The notes beneath the pieces were generated by a model. That model had not been told where the DNA came from, ran no database searches, and saw nothing but the letters and a program-made list of their open reading frames with translations. A program made the position numbers and the translations under genes. From Citrus sinensis (lineage: Eukaryota; Streptophyta; Magnoliopsida; Sapindales; Rutaceae), in contig NC_068558.1 in NCBI RefSeq assembly GCF_022201045.2, positions 44,791,001 to 44,855,000 of the forward strand: a DNA stretch of 64,000 bases, in the 5' to 3' direction. Position 1 is the stretch's first letter; each line of letters starts with the position of its first letter. Below are positions 8,778-20,020 of this stretch, one piece after another.

Positions 8778-11611
8778 ATGGAAAAGGACATCGAAGTTGA
8801 AGAGTTGGAGAAAATTGATGAGGACGATGAGCCAATAATTGGGATGTCATTTGATAGTGATGTCGATTTGTTTATTTACTTCAAAGAGTATGGTAAAAGA
8901 AAAGGGTTTCCGGTTTTGAGGAGAACTAGTAGAAATGATAGTGATGAGATTCTTAGAAATGTGACTTTTGCTTGTGGGAGAAGTGGTGAAACAAGAAGCA
9001 AATATGTGAATATTTTAAAGCTCCAACCTAATGCAAAAACAGGCTGCAATGTTAGATTGGGAGCTGGTTTAGGGGATAATGGAAAGTGGACAATTCAAAG
9101 CTTAAATCTTGAACACAACCATGTGCTGTTAACTCCAACCAAATCCAAGTATTTTCGATGCAATCGTAGCCTCAATACATATGCAAAAAAGAAGCTTGAT
9201 GTAAATGATCGAGCAGGAATCAGATTGTGTAAAAATTATCAATCACTTGTTACTGAGGTTGGCGGTCATGAAAATGTGACATTCATAGAAAGAGATTGTA
9301 GAAATCATGTTCAGAAAGAAAGAAGATTACGGCTTGGAGATGGAGATGCTGCTGCTCTTCAAAACTATTTTATGAAAGTGCAAGTAGAAGATAATAGATT
9401 TTACTTTAGTATGCAAGTGGATGATGAGAGACGATTAAAAAATATTTTTTGGGCCGAGCTAAGGAATATGGAAGCGTACAAGGAGTTTGGAGACGTTGTT
9501 ACATTTGACACCACGTATCTTACAAATAAGTATGATATGCCGTTCGCTCCATTTGTAGGAGTTAATCATCATGAGCATTCTATTTTGTTTGGGTGTAGAT
9601 TGATTTTACACGAAGATATTGAGACATTCACGTGGTTATTTCGAACATGGCTATCCTGCATGTCTAATTCAGCTCCCAATGGAATCATTACAGATCAAGG
9701 CAGGGCAATGAAAGTTGCAATTCAGAATGTCTTCCCCAATACTCGACATCGGTGGTGTTTATGGCATATAATGAAGAAAATTCCAGAGAAGCTAGGGGGT
9801 TATAAAGAATATCGTAACATAAATAATGTTTTGCATTGTGCTGTTTATGATTCCCAGAGTGCTGCGAAATTTAAGGAAACTTGGCACCGCATGATTATAG
9901 AATATGATTTGGGGGATAACGAATGGTTACGAAGCTTATATGATAAGAGGCATCATTGGGTACCTTGTTATCTAAACAATACTTTTTGGGCAAGAATGTC
10001 ATCTACTTAACGCAGTGAAAGCTTGAATGCATTTTTTGATGGTTATGTTAACTCAAAGACTACTTTGAAGCAGTTTGTAGAGCAATACAGTTGTGTGTTG
10101 AAGAATAAAGTTTAGAAGGAAGTTGAAGAAGATGTCAGGTATCTTTCCTAACAAATGCCATGTGTAACATCTTATGCAATGGAGAGGCAAGTCCGAGATG
10201 TGTACACTATTTCAAAATTTCAAGAATTTCAGCAAGAATTGATTGGGAAAATGTATTGCGAATTTGTCAATTCTATGGGTTGTGAATATATAGTTAGAGA
10301 GGATGTCAAAGTTGGAGAGGGTAAAAAGAGAACCTTTTTTTAAGTATATTTTGAAAAAGAAAATGGTGAAATACGTTGCAGCTGCTCAAGGTTCTAATTT
10401 AGAGGTATTCTTTGTAGGCATGTCGTTACAATCATGATCCGCAATGACGTAGAAGTACTTTCAGAAAAATATATTTTACGAAGATGGAGAAAAGATGTGT
10501 GGAGATGCCATAGTAGAGTGAAAACGAGTTATGAGCTTCATAGTTGTACGGATGAGCAAAAACAATATGAGAAAATGTGTGCTACTTTCGCGGAGGTTGC
10601 AAATATGGCTGCACATAATATTGAAAGCTCTAATCTTGTTTTCAATTGGATTGAGAATGTACGGGAGGATTTATCAAAGGCAATTCCTTGCAGAGATAAT
10701 GAAGTAACTGTTGTTACAGGCCAAGGAAGTTGTAGTGTGGAAGTAGAAACAGTTAGAGATCTAGTAGCTCGGCATCGTAAAGGTCGGTCGCCTTGTCAAA
10801 GAAAAAAATCTAATAAATTTTCAAAATCTAAAATGAATTCCTCACATTCCAATGCAAAGGTACTTTTAAAATGTATTTTCAATTTAATTAAAGTTAAAAA
10901 ATTTATGAGATAAATGATGTTCAAATGTATGTTTTGTTGACTTTGCAGGATGGATAGGTGAACGAGCAAGTGCTGACTGTGATCCCAACACACGAGAACA
11001 ATGTTGTTACGGTAGGTTTTATGGAATTCATATGCATGTCGTTGATTTTTATTACTTAATCATAGACATTTTTCTAATATATTATTAATCCTTTGTAGGC
11101 ATTTCAAAATCCTGAAGGAAGTTGTGTTGATATGAATATGTACCCACATGGAGTTATGGACTATTGTAATGTAAGTTTTTCATAGTATATGTTATGATTT
11201 TTTTTTATTATCGCTTCATTTAATGTATGTTTGTTTTAGGGTCTTATGAGCTTACATTATATGGTTGGGGATAATGTTTATCCAACACCTACACAAAATT
11301 CTTGTACGGTAAGTGGTGATAAATTTAGTATTTATTCATCTTATCTACTTTATTTTCTTTTATTATAACAAAATATTTAATTTTTCTTTTAATAGGAACC
11401 ACAATTCCATCCGCATGGACATTTTCAGCAGCTACTCTTTCAGCAAGATAGTGAATATGAAGTTGATAAGGAGTTTCGAAGTGATTTCGTAGAATATCAT
11501 TGTTTTTGTTTTTTCTCATTAATGTTCGGATACAAGCCCTTGGCTATGATATGTGAGATTGTGGATTTCATACATGAAATTGTTTTTGTTCTATGCATGA
11601 TCCTTTATTAG
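8778..11611 (+). pseudogene. FAR1-RELATED SEQUENCE-like (MULE transposase-derived) protein, nonsense-interrupted
   Basis: The start is the ATG at 8778, 11 bases after an acceptor at 8766; an upstream 5'UTR exon ends at 8101. The product has the FAR1 DNA-binding region (CxxxxN-type zinc binding, FACGRSG, then KTGCNVRL and LEHNH). The MULE transposase domain follows (DVVTFDTTYLTNKYDMPFAP, ITDQGRAMKVAI, RWCLWHIMKKIPEKLG), then a SWIM finger region (IRCSCSRF, GILCRHVVTI). FRS/FAR1 proteins are domesticated transposases acting as transcription factors. Exons are 8778-10859, 10949-11011, 11099-11170, 11240-11308 and 11396-11611. Stops interrupt the frame at 10008, 10113, 10149, 10341, 10395 and 10955, yet there is no frameshift and all splice sites survive. 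Several stops fit single C-to-T or G-to-A changes (the family has Gln where 10008 is a stop). It is a pseudogene, probably young. Confidence 0.88.
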
Positions 11612-11627
11612 ATTTATATGATGCAAC

Positions 11628-12010
11628 TGTGTTATTATTTGGTTGTGTGCTATTGGATTGGAATGGTGGAGGGATATGCTGGATGTGTTATTTTTGAATT
11701 ATATGCTGGTGGAATGGTAGAGGGATATGTTGCATGTGTTATTTTTGAATTATATGCTGGTGGAATAGTGGAGGGATATGCTGCATGTGTTATTCTTTAA
11801 TTGTGTGCTACTGGAATGGTGGAGGGATATATGATATTATGTTATTTTTTCATTGTATGCTATTGGAATTGAGGGAGAAGCTGCAAATCTGTTATTCTTT
11901 AATTGTGTGCTACTGGAATGGTGGAGGGATAAATGATATCCTGTTATTTTTTAATTGTATGCTACTGGAATTGATCCTCTGTAACTGTAGATCTGTTATT
12001 CTTTAATTAT
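11628..12010. repeat. Tandem repeat, about 51-53 bp unit, about seven copies
   Basis: Units contain TGTGCTACTGGAATGGTGGA followed by GGGATA and a TGTTATT..TTTAATT segment. Copies are imperfect. The array follows the FRS reading frame directly, so it would lie in its 3'UTR. The open frames across it are a by-product of the repeat. Confidence 0.85.
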
Positions 12011-12266
12011 TTCCTAAAGAATAAATGTGTTTTTAATGTGCAGCAATTATCAATATCTACGAGAAAGCATGGAACAATTCCCTTACAAACTAGTTATGGG
12101 GATTAAATGACAGAAAGATGCAAATGATAAGGCAAATTAAAATGACAACGACAATCATAAGCATAATCTTTTCTGCCTTTTACAGAAACATTAGTTTTTG
12201 TTTACATCCACTGAAGCATTCATGATACAATTCGCAAATAAAGAAAGAAAGATAATAATACATTAA
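12011..12266. other. Short intergenic spacer between convergent genes
   Basis: This AT-rich sequence lies between the FRS pseudogene (+) and the GRF-type gene (-). It probably holds both 3' ends. No other feature is seen. Confidence 0.5.
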
Positions 12267-12665
12267 TTAATTACACAACTTAAATATAATACATATTAAA
12301 ACAGTTATCATTATTTGCGAGACGTATGTTACCAGAAAACTTGGTTGTTGTCTTCGTTGAAGTTCTTGCTCAAGCAACTGAAATTTAAGAGATAAGCATT
12401 TGATTTGATGGCCCAACTTGCGGACTTCTGCTAACAACATGTCAATTTTATTTTTATTTATAATACGATCTTCCATCCCTCTAAAATCATTACATTCACT
12501 GCTCTTCCAATCATCATCCCATTCAAAAGCCCCACATCCTTTGCACTTCCAAAACCTACGATTCGGATTTTCTTTTGTACGTGAAGTTCGCAAGACCTTA
12601 TTGTTGTTGCAGCATTTATCACAAGCTTTCACTTCTGTTTGAATTTCGCTTGTGCTTGAAGACAT
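12267..12665 (-). CDS. GRF-type zinc finger protein with coiled coil and C-terminal membrane anchor
   Basis: This is a 132-residue single-exon frame starting at the ATG at 12665. Residues about 15-55 form a GRF zinc finger: CDKC, TSRTKENPNRRFWKCKGCGA, then FEWDDDW, with the conserved Cys residues and the RRFWKC core. A predicted coiled coil follows (MLLAEVRKLGHQIKCLSLKF, QLLEQELQRR). The last 25 residues are hydrophobic (VTYVSQIMITVLICIIFKLC), giving a tail-anchor layout. This architecture is a known, expanded plant family of unknown function; GRF fingers can bind single-stranded DNA in other proteins. It is convergent with the FRS pseudogene. A 171-bp tandem duplication has copied its 5' end upstream. 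It could be an active gene or a relic. Function is not established. Confidence 0.75.
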   Translation of the reverse strand: MSSSTSEIQTEVKACDKCCNNNKVLRTSRTKENPNRRFWKCKGCGAFEWDDDWKSSECNDFRGMEDRIINKNKIDMLLAEVRKLGHQIKCLSLKFQLLEQELQRRQQPSFLVTYVSQIMITVLICIIFKLCN

Positions 12666-12880
12666 AAGATTGAACAAATTCTGTTCAATATACACAACAA
12701 CCCAGATTCCTTTGCACTTCCAAAACCTAGATTCAGATTTTCTTTTGTACGTGAAGTTTGCAAGACCTTATTGTTGTTGCAGCATTTATCACAAGCTTTC
12801 ACTTGTGTTTGAATTTCGCTTGTGCTTGAAGACATAAGATTGAACAAATTCTGTTCAATATACACAACAACCCAGATTCC
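12538..12880. repeat. 171-bp tandem duplication of the GRF gene 5' end
   Basis: The block 12538-12708 is repeated at 12709-12880 with a few changes, including a 1-base loss. The outer copy re-encodes the first 30 or so residues of the GRF protein on -, then shifts frame, so it makes only a truncated N-terminus. The original gene now has this copy as its 5' leader. Confidence 0.9.
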
Positions 12881-13431
12881 TTCCAGAAAGAAAAAATGGT
12901 AGTCAATATATTAAAAACCAGCTTACTGAACCAACTTTAAAATTACCAATTGCATCTTTATGCTAATGACCACCAATTCAACTTCAACCATGCAAAGACA
13001 AAAAAAAATGTTAACATAAGTATGTGCTAAGTCTAATTTTCTTTTTTTCTCCCAAAAAAAAAAAAGAAATACATCTTACTGCATTCATCTCAAAAGTACA
13101 ACAAAAAGTCTACACTAATTCCATTCAGCTCAAATAAAATTATTCAATTTCAACTACAAAGAAAACAAAAAGAAGAAAAATATGGTATGTTTGCTACTCA
13201 TTTCAAAAATGTCTAAGAGGAACACAAGAATAATCAACTCACCCATCAGTTGGAATATTTGTAGTAGTCAACTTCAAAGGATATAACGGATTGCCAATTG
13301 TAACCAAGAAATTGCATGTAAATAACTATCAAAATGCCATCTCCAGCACAAGACCATCTACTAAGGCTATCAAAATCCCATCTCCAGCACAAGGCCATCT
13401 CCTAAGACTATTGAAAATAATTGTCTCATTT
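12881..13431. other. AT-rich intergenic stretch with a short tandem repeat
   Basis: No gene is seen. At about 13327-13411 a unit containing CCATCTCCAGCACAAG is present twice in tandem. Confidence 0.55.
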
Positions 13432-13706
13432 GCTCACAATATCAACTGGATTTTCAAAAATTAAAAATCAACTCACGGAAATTTGCCATTACCTATACAA
13501 TTCGACTACAACATCAATCCAAGTGCAATTAAGCTCACAATATCAACTAGATTTTCAAAAATTAAAAATCAACTCACGGAAATTTGCCATTACCTATACA
13601 ATTCGACTACAACATCAATCCAAGTGCAATTAAGCTGACAATATCAACTGGATTTTCAAAAATTAAAAATCAACTCACGGAAATTTGCCATTACCTATAC
13701 AATTCG
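13432..13706. repeat. 101-bp tandem repeat, 2.7 copies
   Basis: Copies start at 13432, 13533 and 13634 and are almost identical. Each contains GGAAATTTGCCATTACCTAT and ATCAATCCAAGTGCAATTAA. The open frames found across it come from the repeat. Confidence 0.93.
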
Positions 13707-13990
13707 AGAGAACAGAGACGATAGAGAAGAGAGAGAGCATATCCACAGTGAGAGACCAACGGCGAGAGACCCACGGCCAGAGACCAACGCCGAGCACCAC
13801 TGCTTGAGAAAGTTTGAGAATAGAGACGACAGAGAAGAGAGAGAGCAGACCCACGGTGAGAGACTAACGGTGAGAGACCCACGGCTGGAGACCCACGGCC
13901 AGAGACCAACGCCGAGCACCACTGCCTGAGAAAGTTTGAGAACGGAGATCGAAGAGAGACACTGCAAGAGAAACGGTGAGATTTCTGTGA
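13707..13990. repeat. GA-rich tandem repeat, units of about 110 and 121 bp
   Basis: Two long units (13707-13816, 13817-13937) and the start of a third share GAGAGACCCACGGCC-type submotifs and GCCGAGCACCACTGC. The unit is itself built from 15-16 bp subrepeats. It immediately follows the 101-bp array. The purine-rich composition resembles a 5' leader, but no gene is supported. Confidence 0.8.
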
Positions 13991-13999
13991 GAGCAAATG

Positions 14000-14296
14000 G
14001 AGAAAAGGTGTGTGTCGCGTGAGATCTATTGCGCGTGTGTTGTGGTGGCTATGTGTGTATCACGTGAGTTGGCTCATTTTATACTATGCCCAAAATGCAC
14101 CGTTTGGTGCTTATTGTGGTGCTTAACATGGGAAGAGTCTCATTTTCCTATTAAAATACCAATTTCGAATCGAGTTCAGGCGCCAGAGCAATTTTCTCGA
14201 ACCTGGCCCGAGTTATTCTTGGGCTTGGGCCGGACGACCAAGTCCTCCTTGATTAAAATTTTGAGACTTTTCGAGGTTCACAGGGATTTTGGCATC
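14000..14296. mobile_element. Possible hAT-type transposon end
   Basis: The segment ends at 14296 with TTTTGGCATCCCTA, which reads TAGGGATGCCAAAA on the other strand. It resembles the terminal repeat of the MITE at 1165-1549. A matching left end and an 8-bp target duplication (GTCGAATC follows) were not found, so the element, if real, is truncated or its left end has decayed. Confidence 0.35.
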
Positions 14297-14390
14297 CCTA
14301 GTCGAATCAACACCGATGTGATCTACACAACCAGTGTACATACCATTTGATACTGAAACACCAAATACTTAGATGTAATCAGCAACAATG

Positions 14391-14539
14391 ACACACACAC
14401 ACACATATATATATGTAGAGCTAATATTAAAAATTGTTATTTTATTATACTTTTCTTCAGTGTATGCCATCTTTTGGGCAGGCATGGCATTAATGAGCAA
14501 AAATGAAGACAACACACACATTACACACACACACACAGT
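14391..14539. repeat. Two (CA)n/(TA)n microsatellites
   Basis: Runs of CA occur at about 14391-14406 and 14513-14537, the first continuing into TA repeats. They lie between the repeat block and the 3' end of the YUCCA gene. Confidence 0.85.
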
Positions 14540-14688
14540 GTAATTGAAATATCGAACTGGCAAGGACACAAAATGAATTTAATAGTATATATTATCTCAT
14601 TATGGCAAATCTAAAAAACACAAACTTATTTAACAGCTAGCAAATTTAAAAATCACGACAGCATCAAAAATTGCGCACAAGAATTTAA

Positions 14689-16453
14689 TTAACGGGGACT
14701 TAAAATGGAGTTGATATGATCAGCAATGTTTTGGGCATCAGCAGCAGCTCCATAGAGTCCTTTCCTCGACAATCCAACGCAGTATAAACCATTCTTCCCT
14801 TTCCAATGATTTGGGTAACTTTGCTTTGGAATTCCATCATCGTTCAGCATAGAATCATCCCCCTGCTCAACAACAACAAGAAAAAAAAAAAAAAATCTAA
14901 GATTGATTTGTACTTTTTGTAACCATTAACGCGAAAGAGTAACAAATTATTATAGAAACAATAAAAAATAAAATGGTAAAAGGCGATTTGTTTTTGGGGG
15001 AGGCAAAGTGAGAATCGTCTTCTTTCCAATATACATGTATATAAACATTATATTACCTTGAGCCAAACATTTGTTGATCTCTTGAAGCCAGTACAGAAAA
15101 CAATCGAGTCAAAGTGATGGGAGTGGCCATTCTCAAATATCACCTCGTTGCCTCTAATGCTCTCGATTCCCGGCAATACCTGTGCAGGAGGAATTTTAAA
15201 TTATATCACAAGTAATACAACAATCAACTAACTTAGTCATATACCACATGTGTAATTAAAAAATTAATATAATTACTACTTATATATTAATTTTTCATAA
15301 TATATACTTATAATTTTATATTTATTATATAATTAATATAATATTTTAGATGTATTTTAAAATTTTTGTTAGTGCGGGTATATTTTTACCTGTGTGTATA
15401 TATAGGGAGAGAGAGGAAGGCCGGCGAGCCCATTCAAATAATAAATATCTGATCACGTAGAAATTAATTACCTGAATCTGCCCAGACTTGATTTTCTCAC
15501 AGGTGCCGGCATCGATGACCGGGTACTTTCCATAAGCAGCTTTCATGAAAAAAGGACCTTCCCTGGGCTTGTGGATCCCATACTTGTTCAAATCTCCATA
15601 AACAAGCCTGCTAAGCATCACCATCAATGTGTCGACCCCGCCGCATGGAACATACCTCAATAAAACTAACCCCAAATACACCATCTCCCTCGACAGCACA
15701 TGAACCTGATTAATTAATTAATCGAGTAGATAGATATATAGAAATTAAGTAAAAAAATATGTGCATGCCAAGTGAAATAATAATGAATTTACCCACCGGG
15801 CTACGGATAACTAAAGAGGTTTTGGCGGCATGGTTGGCTAGATCCAGTGCAATTTCCATGCCAGAATTTCCAGAGCCAACGACCAACACATTCTTGCCGC
15901 CATAAGGTTTCCCATTTTTATACTGAGTGGAATGAATAACTTCTCCAGTCCCGGTGGCACTACTGCAGAAAGAGCTCAGTCCTCGAATATCCGGCGTAAA
16001 AGGGTTGCTCGTTTCCCCACTTGCAACCACCAGAAACCTCCCGGAATAATATTCCTCAATCACACGGCCGGGACTTAGTAAGTTGCTAGCCTTAACGTTC
16101 CACATATTGGTTGCCTCGTCGTAGCTCGCCGATTCAACGGATCTTTGGTACCGTATTGACGGAACGATGTTGAAATGGGAAACGTAGTGATCCAAGTATT
16201 CAATGAATTGGGCCCTGGAGACAAACATCGGATAAGAAGAAGGGAATGGCAGGTGAGGGAGCTGACAAAATTGCTTTGCTAAGTGCAGACGTAGGCGATC
16301 GTAGGAATATTTCTTCCAGATGGACGCGTAACAATTTTCTCTTTCGAGGATTACGTAAGGGATTGATTGAAGGCTAAGGCAGGCCGCCGTCGCCAGGCCG
16401 GACGGTCCTGCCCCTACTATTATCACTTCTACTCCCGCCGCTTGCTCTTTCAT
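14689..16453 (-). CDS. YUC10-like: YUCCA-type flavin-containing monooxygenase (YUCCA10/11-like)
   Basis: YUCCA enzymes convert indole-3-pyruvate to indole-3-acetic acid using FAD, NADPH and O2, the final step of the main auxin synthesis route. Four exons join in frame: 16453-15797, 15705-15472, 15179-15057 and 14862-14689, giving 395 residues, the usual family length. The FAD motif is GAGPSG (residues 14-19) and the NADPH motif is GSGNSG (193-198). FMO-type [11 protein letters not shown] lies before the NADPH site, and the C-terminal part has FCTGFKR and [13 protein letters not shown]. The Asn/Gly pattern at the usual ATG-type linker reads ASGETSNPF. Similarity to YUCCA10 and YUCCA11 ([19 protein letters not shown]) is recalled from knowledge of the family. 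There are no stops or frameshifts; the gene appears intact. Only YUCCA10/11-type subgroup placement is uncertain. Confidence 0.92.
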
Positions 16454-16528
16454 TTCTTCTTCTTCTTCTTCTTTTTCAGGTTAATTTTGAGTTAAGTTGA
16501 TTGTTATTGCCCGTCTGGGGGTGCTTTT

Positions 16529-16539
16529 TCTATTTATAT
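16529..16539 (-). promoter_or_regulatory. TATA box of the YUCCA-like gene
   Basis: The - strand reads TATATAAATAG about 80 bases upstream of the start codon. The short leader downstream holds a CTT/GAA trinucleotide run at about 16455-16475. Confidence 0.6.
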
Positions 16540-16637
16540 ACTGAAAATCTTTACGTTATATGTACGACTCCAATCAATTTTTATTTTGTTACTATTGAAG
16601 AAGATGTATGTTACAAGACACTCGATTCACGAACTCC

Positions 16638-16938
16638 ACGTAGTCGGACCTTAGAGGGAAAAATTGTGGTGTAATTATGGTACCGTATCACAATTGCATC
16701 CAATCGTTAGATTTTGATGGACTCCACCTATGTAAATGAATCTAACGATTGGATGCAACTGTGGCACAGTACCACAGTTGCAACGTAACCGGATCTTAGA
16801 GGGAAAAATTGTGGTATAACTATGTTACCGTATCACAGTTGCACCCAACCGTTGGATCTTGATAGACCCCATCCATCTAAGTGGATCCAACGATTGGATG
16901 CAACTGTGGCACAATACCACAATTGTACCGTAGTCGAA
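16638..16938. repeat. Tandem dimer of a palindromic foldback unit
   Basis: Two units (about 16638-16780 and 16781-16938) share CTTAGAGGGAAAAATTGTGG. In each, a left arm with GCATCCAATCGTTAGAT is the reverse complement of a right arm with ATCTAACGATTGGATGCAA. A smaller palindrome around TGTGGT..ACCGTATCACA is nested inside. GTAGTCG occurs at both outer edges. It resembles a non-autonomous foldback or MITE family inserted next to the YUCCA promoter. Confidence 0.75.
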
Positions 16939-18115
16939 CTCATATATATATATATATAAAGTAGTTTTCAGGTCCGAAATATTTTAAAGTGCAGGAAAAA
17001 TTCAACAAAATTTTAAAACAATAAAACTTAAGAAGTTTAAAATTTAAAAGGACTAAACCGAATAATTTATGTTTTTTCTCAAATTTTTCTGCACTATAAA
17101 ATTTTGATTGAAACCTTTCTGTTTGTATATATGTTCGCTGCCACCCCCACCATTTTAATTTTCTCAGTCTATGTGATAAGTCAATATTTTTTATACGTCC
17201 TTAGTGTTACGAGAAAAACTTTTTATGTAGGACCGAATGATTAGACTAATAATTAATCATGCACAAGTCTTTCTCCAAAGTTACCATGCTGACTATAATA
17301 TCTTCTTAAGCATGCATTTTTTTTTCTTCTCTTTAATACAAAATAAAGAAGTATTACATTTGCATATAAAGTAACATTATCTAGGTCATATTACTATTAA
17401 GGAAAATGCTATTTGCATATGAAAAATAAAGTAAGGATACTTGTACACGAAGACAAAATTAGTAAAATGAATAAGTTTGTTTTATAATGAAATGTTTCTT
17501 ATCTTTAATGACCATGTATAATTTTATGTACAAATAATATTACCTACCAAATGGTTATGCTACCTCGAATGGACGCAAAATTAATTATTGGAATATATTA
17601 AAACCATGCATTGTATAACTTTTTTTTTTGTTTATTTAATTTTGGCTTAAGAGAGAAGAAACAGATTAGCATGCTTTATTTGATTGAAAAAGACATTGAA
17701 AATAGCATTCTTTGTGTTTCCACAAATGAAGTTATCCCCACAGATTTCAGTTTATTTGGAAATTTGACATCCACATGTTCGTTTGAAATTTCGACATCCA
17801 CATTCAACAATCCTTGAAAACGGAGACGAAAAAAGGAAATAAGTTGGAAGATGTTCACATAATTTCCCTTTCTCAATAACTACCACACCTCATCAAAATT
17901 GAAGTCCCAACTCATAATATATGCTCCCACACATACGAACGGTCCAGAAAGACTCAACCATATACTTGTATTCTTGAATGGATAATTTTGCCAGCATGTT
18001 TCCTTGTTTGTTGGATCAAAAATAAAAGAAATTAGGGAAAAAGAAAAAAGAAAAAAGCAAATTGAATTTGTCAATGGAAACGTAAAGATCACTTGACGTT
18101 TCCAATAAGGTATTT
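16939..18115. repeat. Duplicated segment, right copy (part 1)
   Basis: This is the counterpart of 1-1707, starting next to the foldback dimer upstream of the YUCCA gene. It has one copy of the 33-bp minisatellite and an uninterrupted GACTCAAC at 17951-17958, so it shows the state before the MITE insertion. No gene is supported. Confidence 0.85.
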
Positions 18116-20020
18116 GATTGACATCTCAATTCTGAATTAGGACTTGATATTATTTCGTGGGTGTCGTGTATTCTGATGAACGGCACTCGAAATTGTAATG
18201 TGAAAACACAGAAATGAAGGGCCAAATTAATTAAAAGTAAAGAGGCTTTCATGATGTGGTGCCAGGCTTTAGGAAAAAATAGTCAGAACTCAAAACGTGC
18301 CGTGTATATTATTCTTAACGACATGATTGGATTGGGTCTGCTTAACTATATAATATTCGGCTTAAGAATTAATGAAATTAATAAAATCATTAAATATTAT
18401 TAATTTAATCAAGTGTAAATGATTATTTGATATTCCTTTTGGGTTTGTACAACCTCGATCGAGTCGATGCTTCTTGAAGTCGTCTTGACTTGGGGGTATC
18501 CAAACTCCCGGGACGAACAAATATGAAGCAACATGAAGAAAGGCGATAACGACTCACACAAAACTTTATAGCAACGAAATCTCTTTTCTAGATAAAGTAA
18601 GAGATAGGTTAAATTGAAAAATAATAATAATAATAATAGCACAGTGAGTGACTTCATGAATTTATGAGATAACCATGTAATGGCATCAGAACTTGAAAAA
18701 TAAAAATCATTAAAAAAATTAAAAATCAAAGTTATGCATTTTGTAAGGATATTTTATGTGGTAGATACATGTTTAGTCTCTATATTTTAGATTAAGCACT
18801 CATATTTTGAAAAATGTCTCAAGATTTGTTATGCTTTTGTCCTTATATTTTTCCTCAACTTTTACAAAAACATCCTTGCAATAATCTTGGGGGCATTAAT
18901 AAAGGGAAGAAAATGTTAATTTGTCAAATTAACCACAAAAGCAAATAAAAATTAATGTAAAAATTTCTTACTATTATTTTTATTTTTAAAGTTAATTTGA
19001 TATTAATTTGGTACTTGTAAAGAAAATTATTGTAAAAATTATTGTAAGGATATTATTGTAAAAATAAAGACGATAGTATAACATATTTAACGATAAGAAT
19101 ATTTTGAGATAATTTTAAAGACATAAGAACTGAATGAACATTTAATTCAAAATATAAGAATTAAAAAAGCATTCGCCTATATTTTGAGTGTTTTTGTAGT
19201 TCAAGTAAAGCATATTTCATGCTGTTAAATCGGGTTGACGATCCCATCAGAAAGAAAAAGAAAAGAAATATGAGGTGGATGATGACACTAGATTACTTGC
19301 ATTCTAAGTCAAATGAATATGCTCTCATAGATTAGAGATAATCTGTATATACGAGTCTCCGCATGTATACTAACTGCTAAGATTTGGTTGTTCACTGGAT
19401 GCGCTCAAATTGATACTCTTTTTTTTTATCAATTCAACGATTCAACGGCAGCATGCATGCATTGATGCATAGGTTCAGATACGTACAACTCACTCCGGCC
19501 CCACCCCAAAAGCCAAACCCTCAGCCCTCTTGAGTCTTTTACTAGTCTTCTATGTCCGAATGACTGTGTGTAGACAAGCAATTTATTTAGGTGTCATCGA
19601 GGAAACGGCCATGAATGTGTGTGTATGATAACTTGCAATCTTTAAGTTGGACACTACACATGACATGCTCTCTGTGTATGTAATGTAAAAGAGGGGGCAT
19701 GCATAACCATAATTCAGTTTTATCTTTAAAGAAACGTAACAAAAGTCTGTCATTCTAGCTCCTTATTTTCTCTGAGCACTCGTGAGACTAGGAAAAAGTC
19801 TTTTAAGTTTTGGAGATTTGACATTTTCTCCCAACTTTTCCCCCCTTTTTTTAACCACTTTCTCTTAACCCTTTATGTTATATCCCACTAATTTTTTTCA
19901 CATCAAAATCTTAACCAAAAAAATTAATTTTTTATTTTGTGGATGGAATGTTGACATTAAGAGAGTATACGGGAGGGGATGGTAACAAAGAATAATAACG
20001 TAAGTTCTCATTTGTAATTT
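18116..20020. other. Intergenic DNA between the two duplicated pieces
   Basis: This is AT-rich, non-coding as far as I can see. A short (ATA)n run lies near 18621-18640. In the left copy the corresponding place is occupied by retroelement DNA (1708-5840), so this may be the ancestral sequence between the pieces. No gene is supported. Confidence 0.55.

Noticed and set aside
13691-13996. Overlapping Leu/Ser-rich frames on -
   Set aside because: They are produced by the GA-rich tandem repeat and occur in two frames at once, as expected for a repeat rather than a gene.
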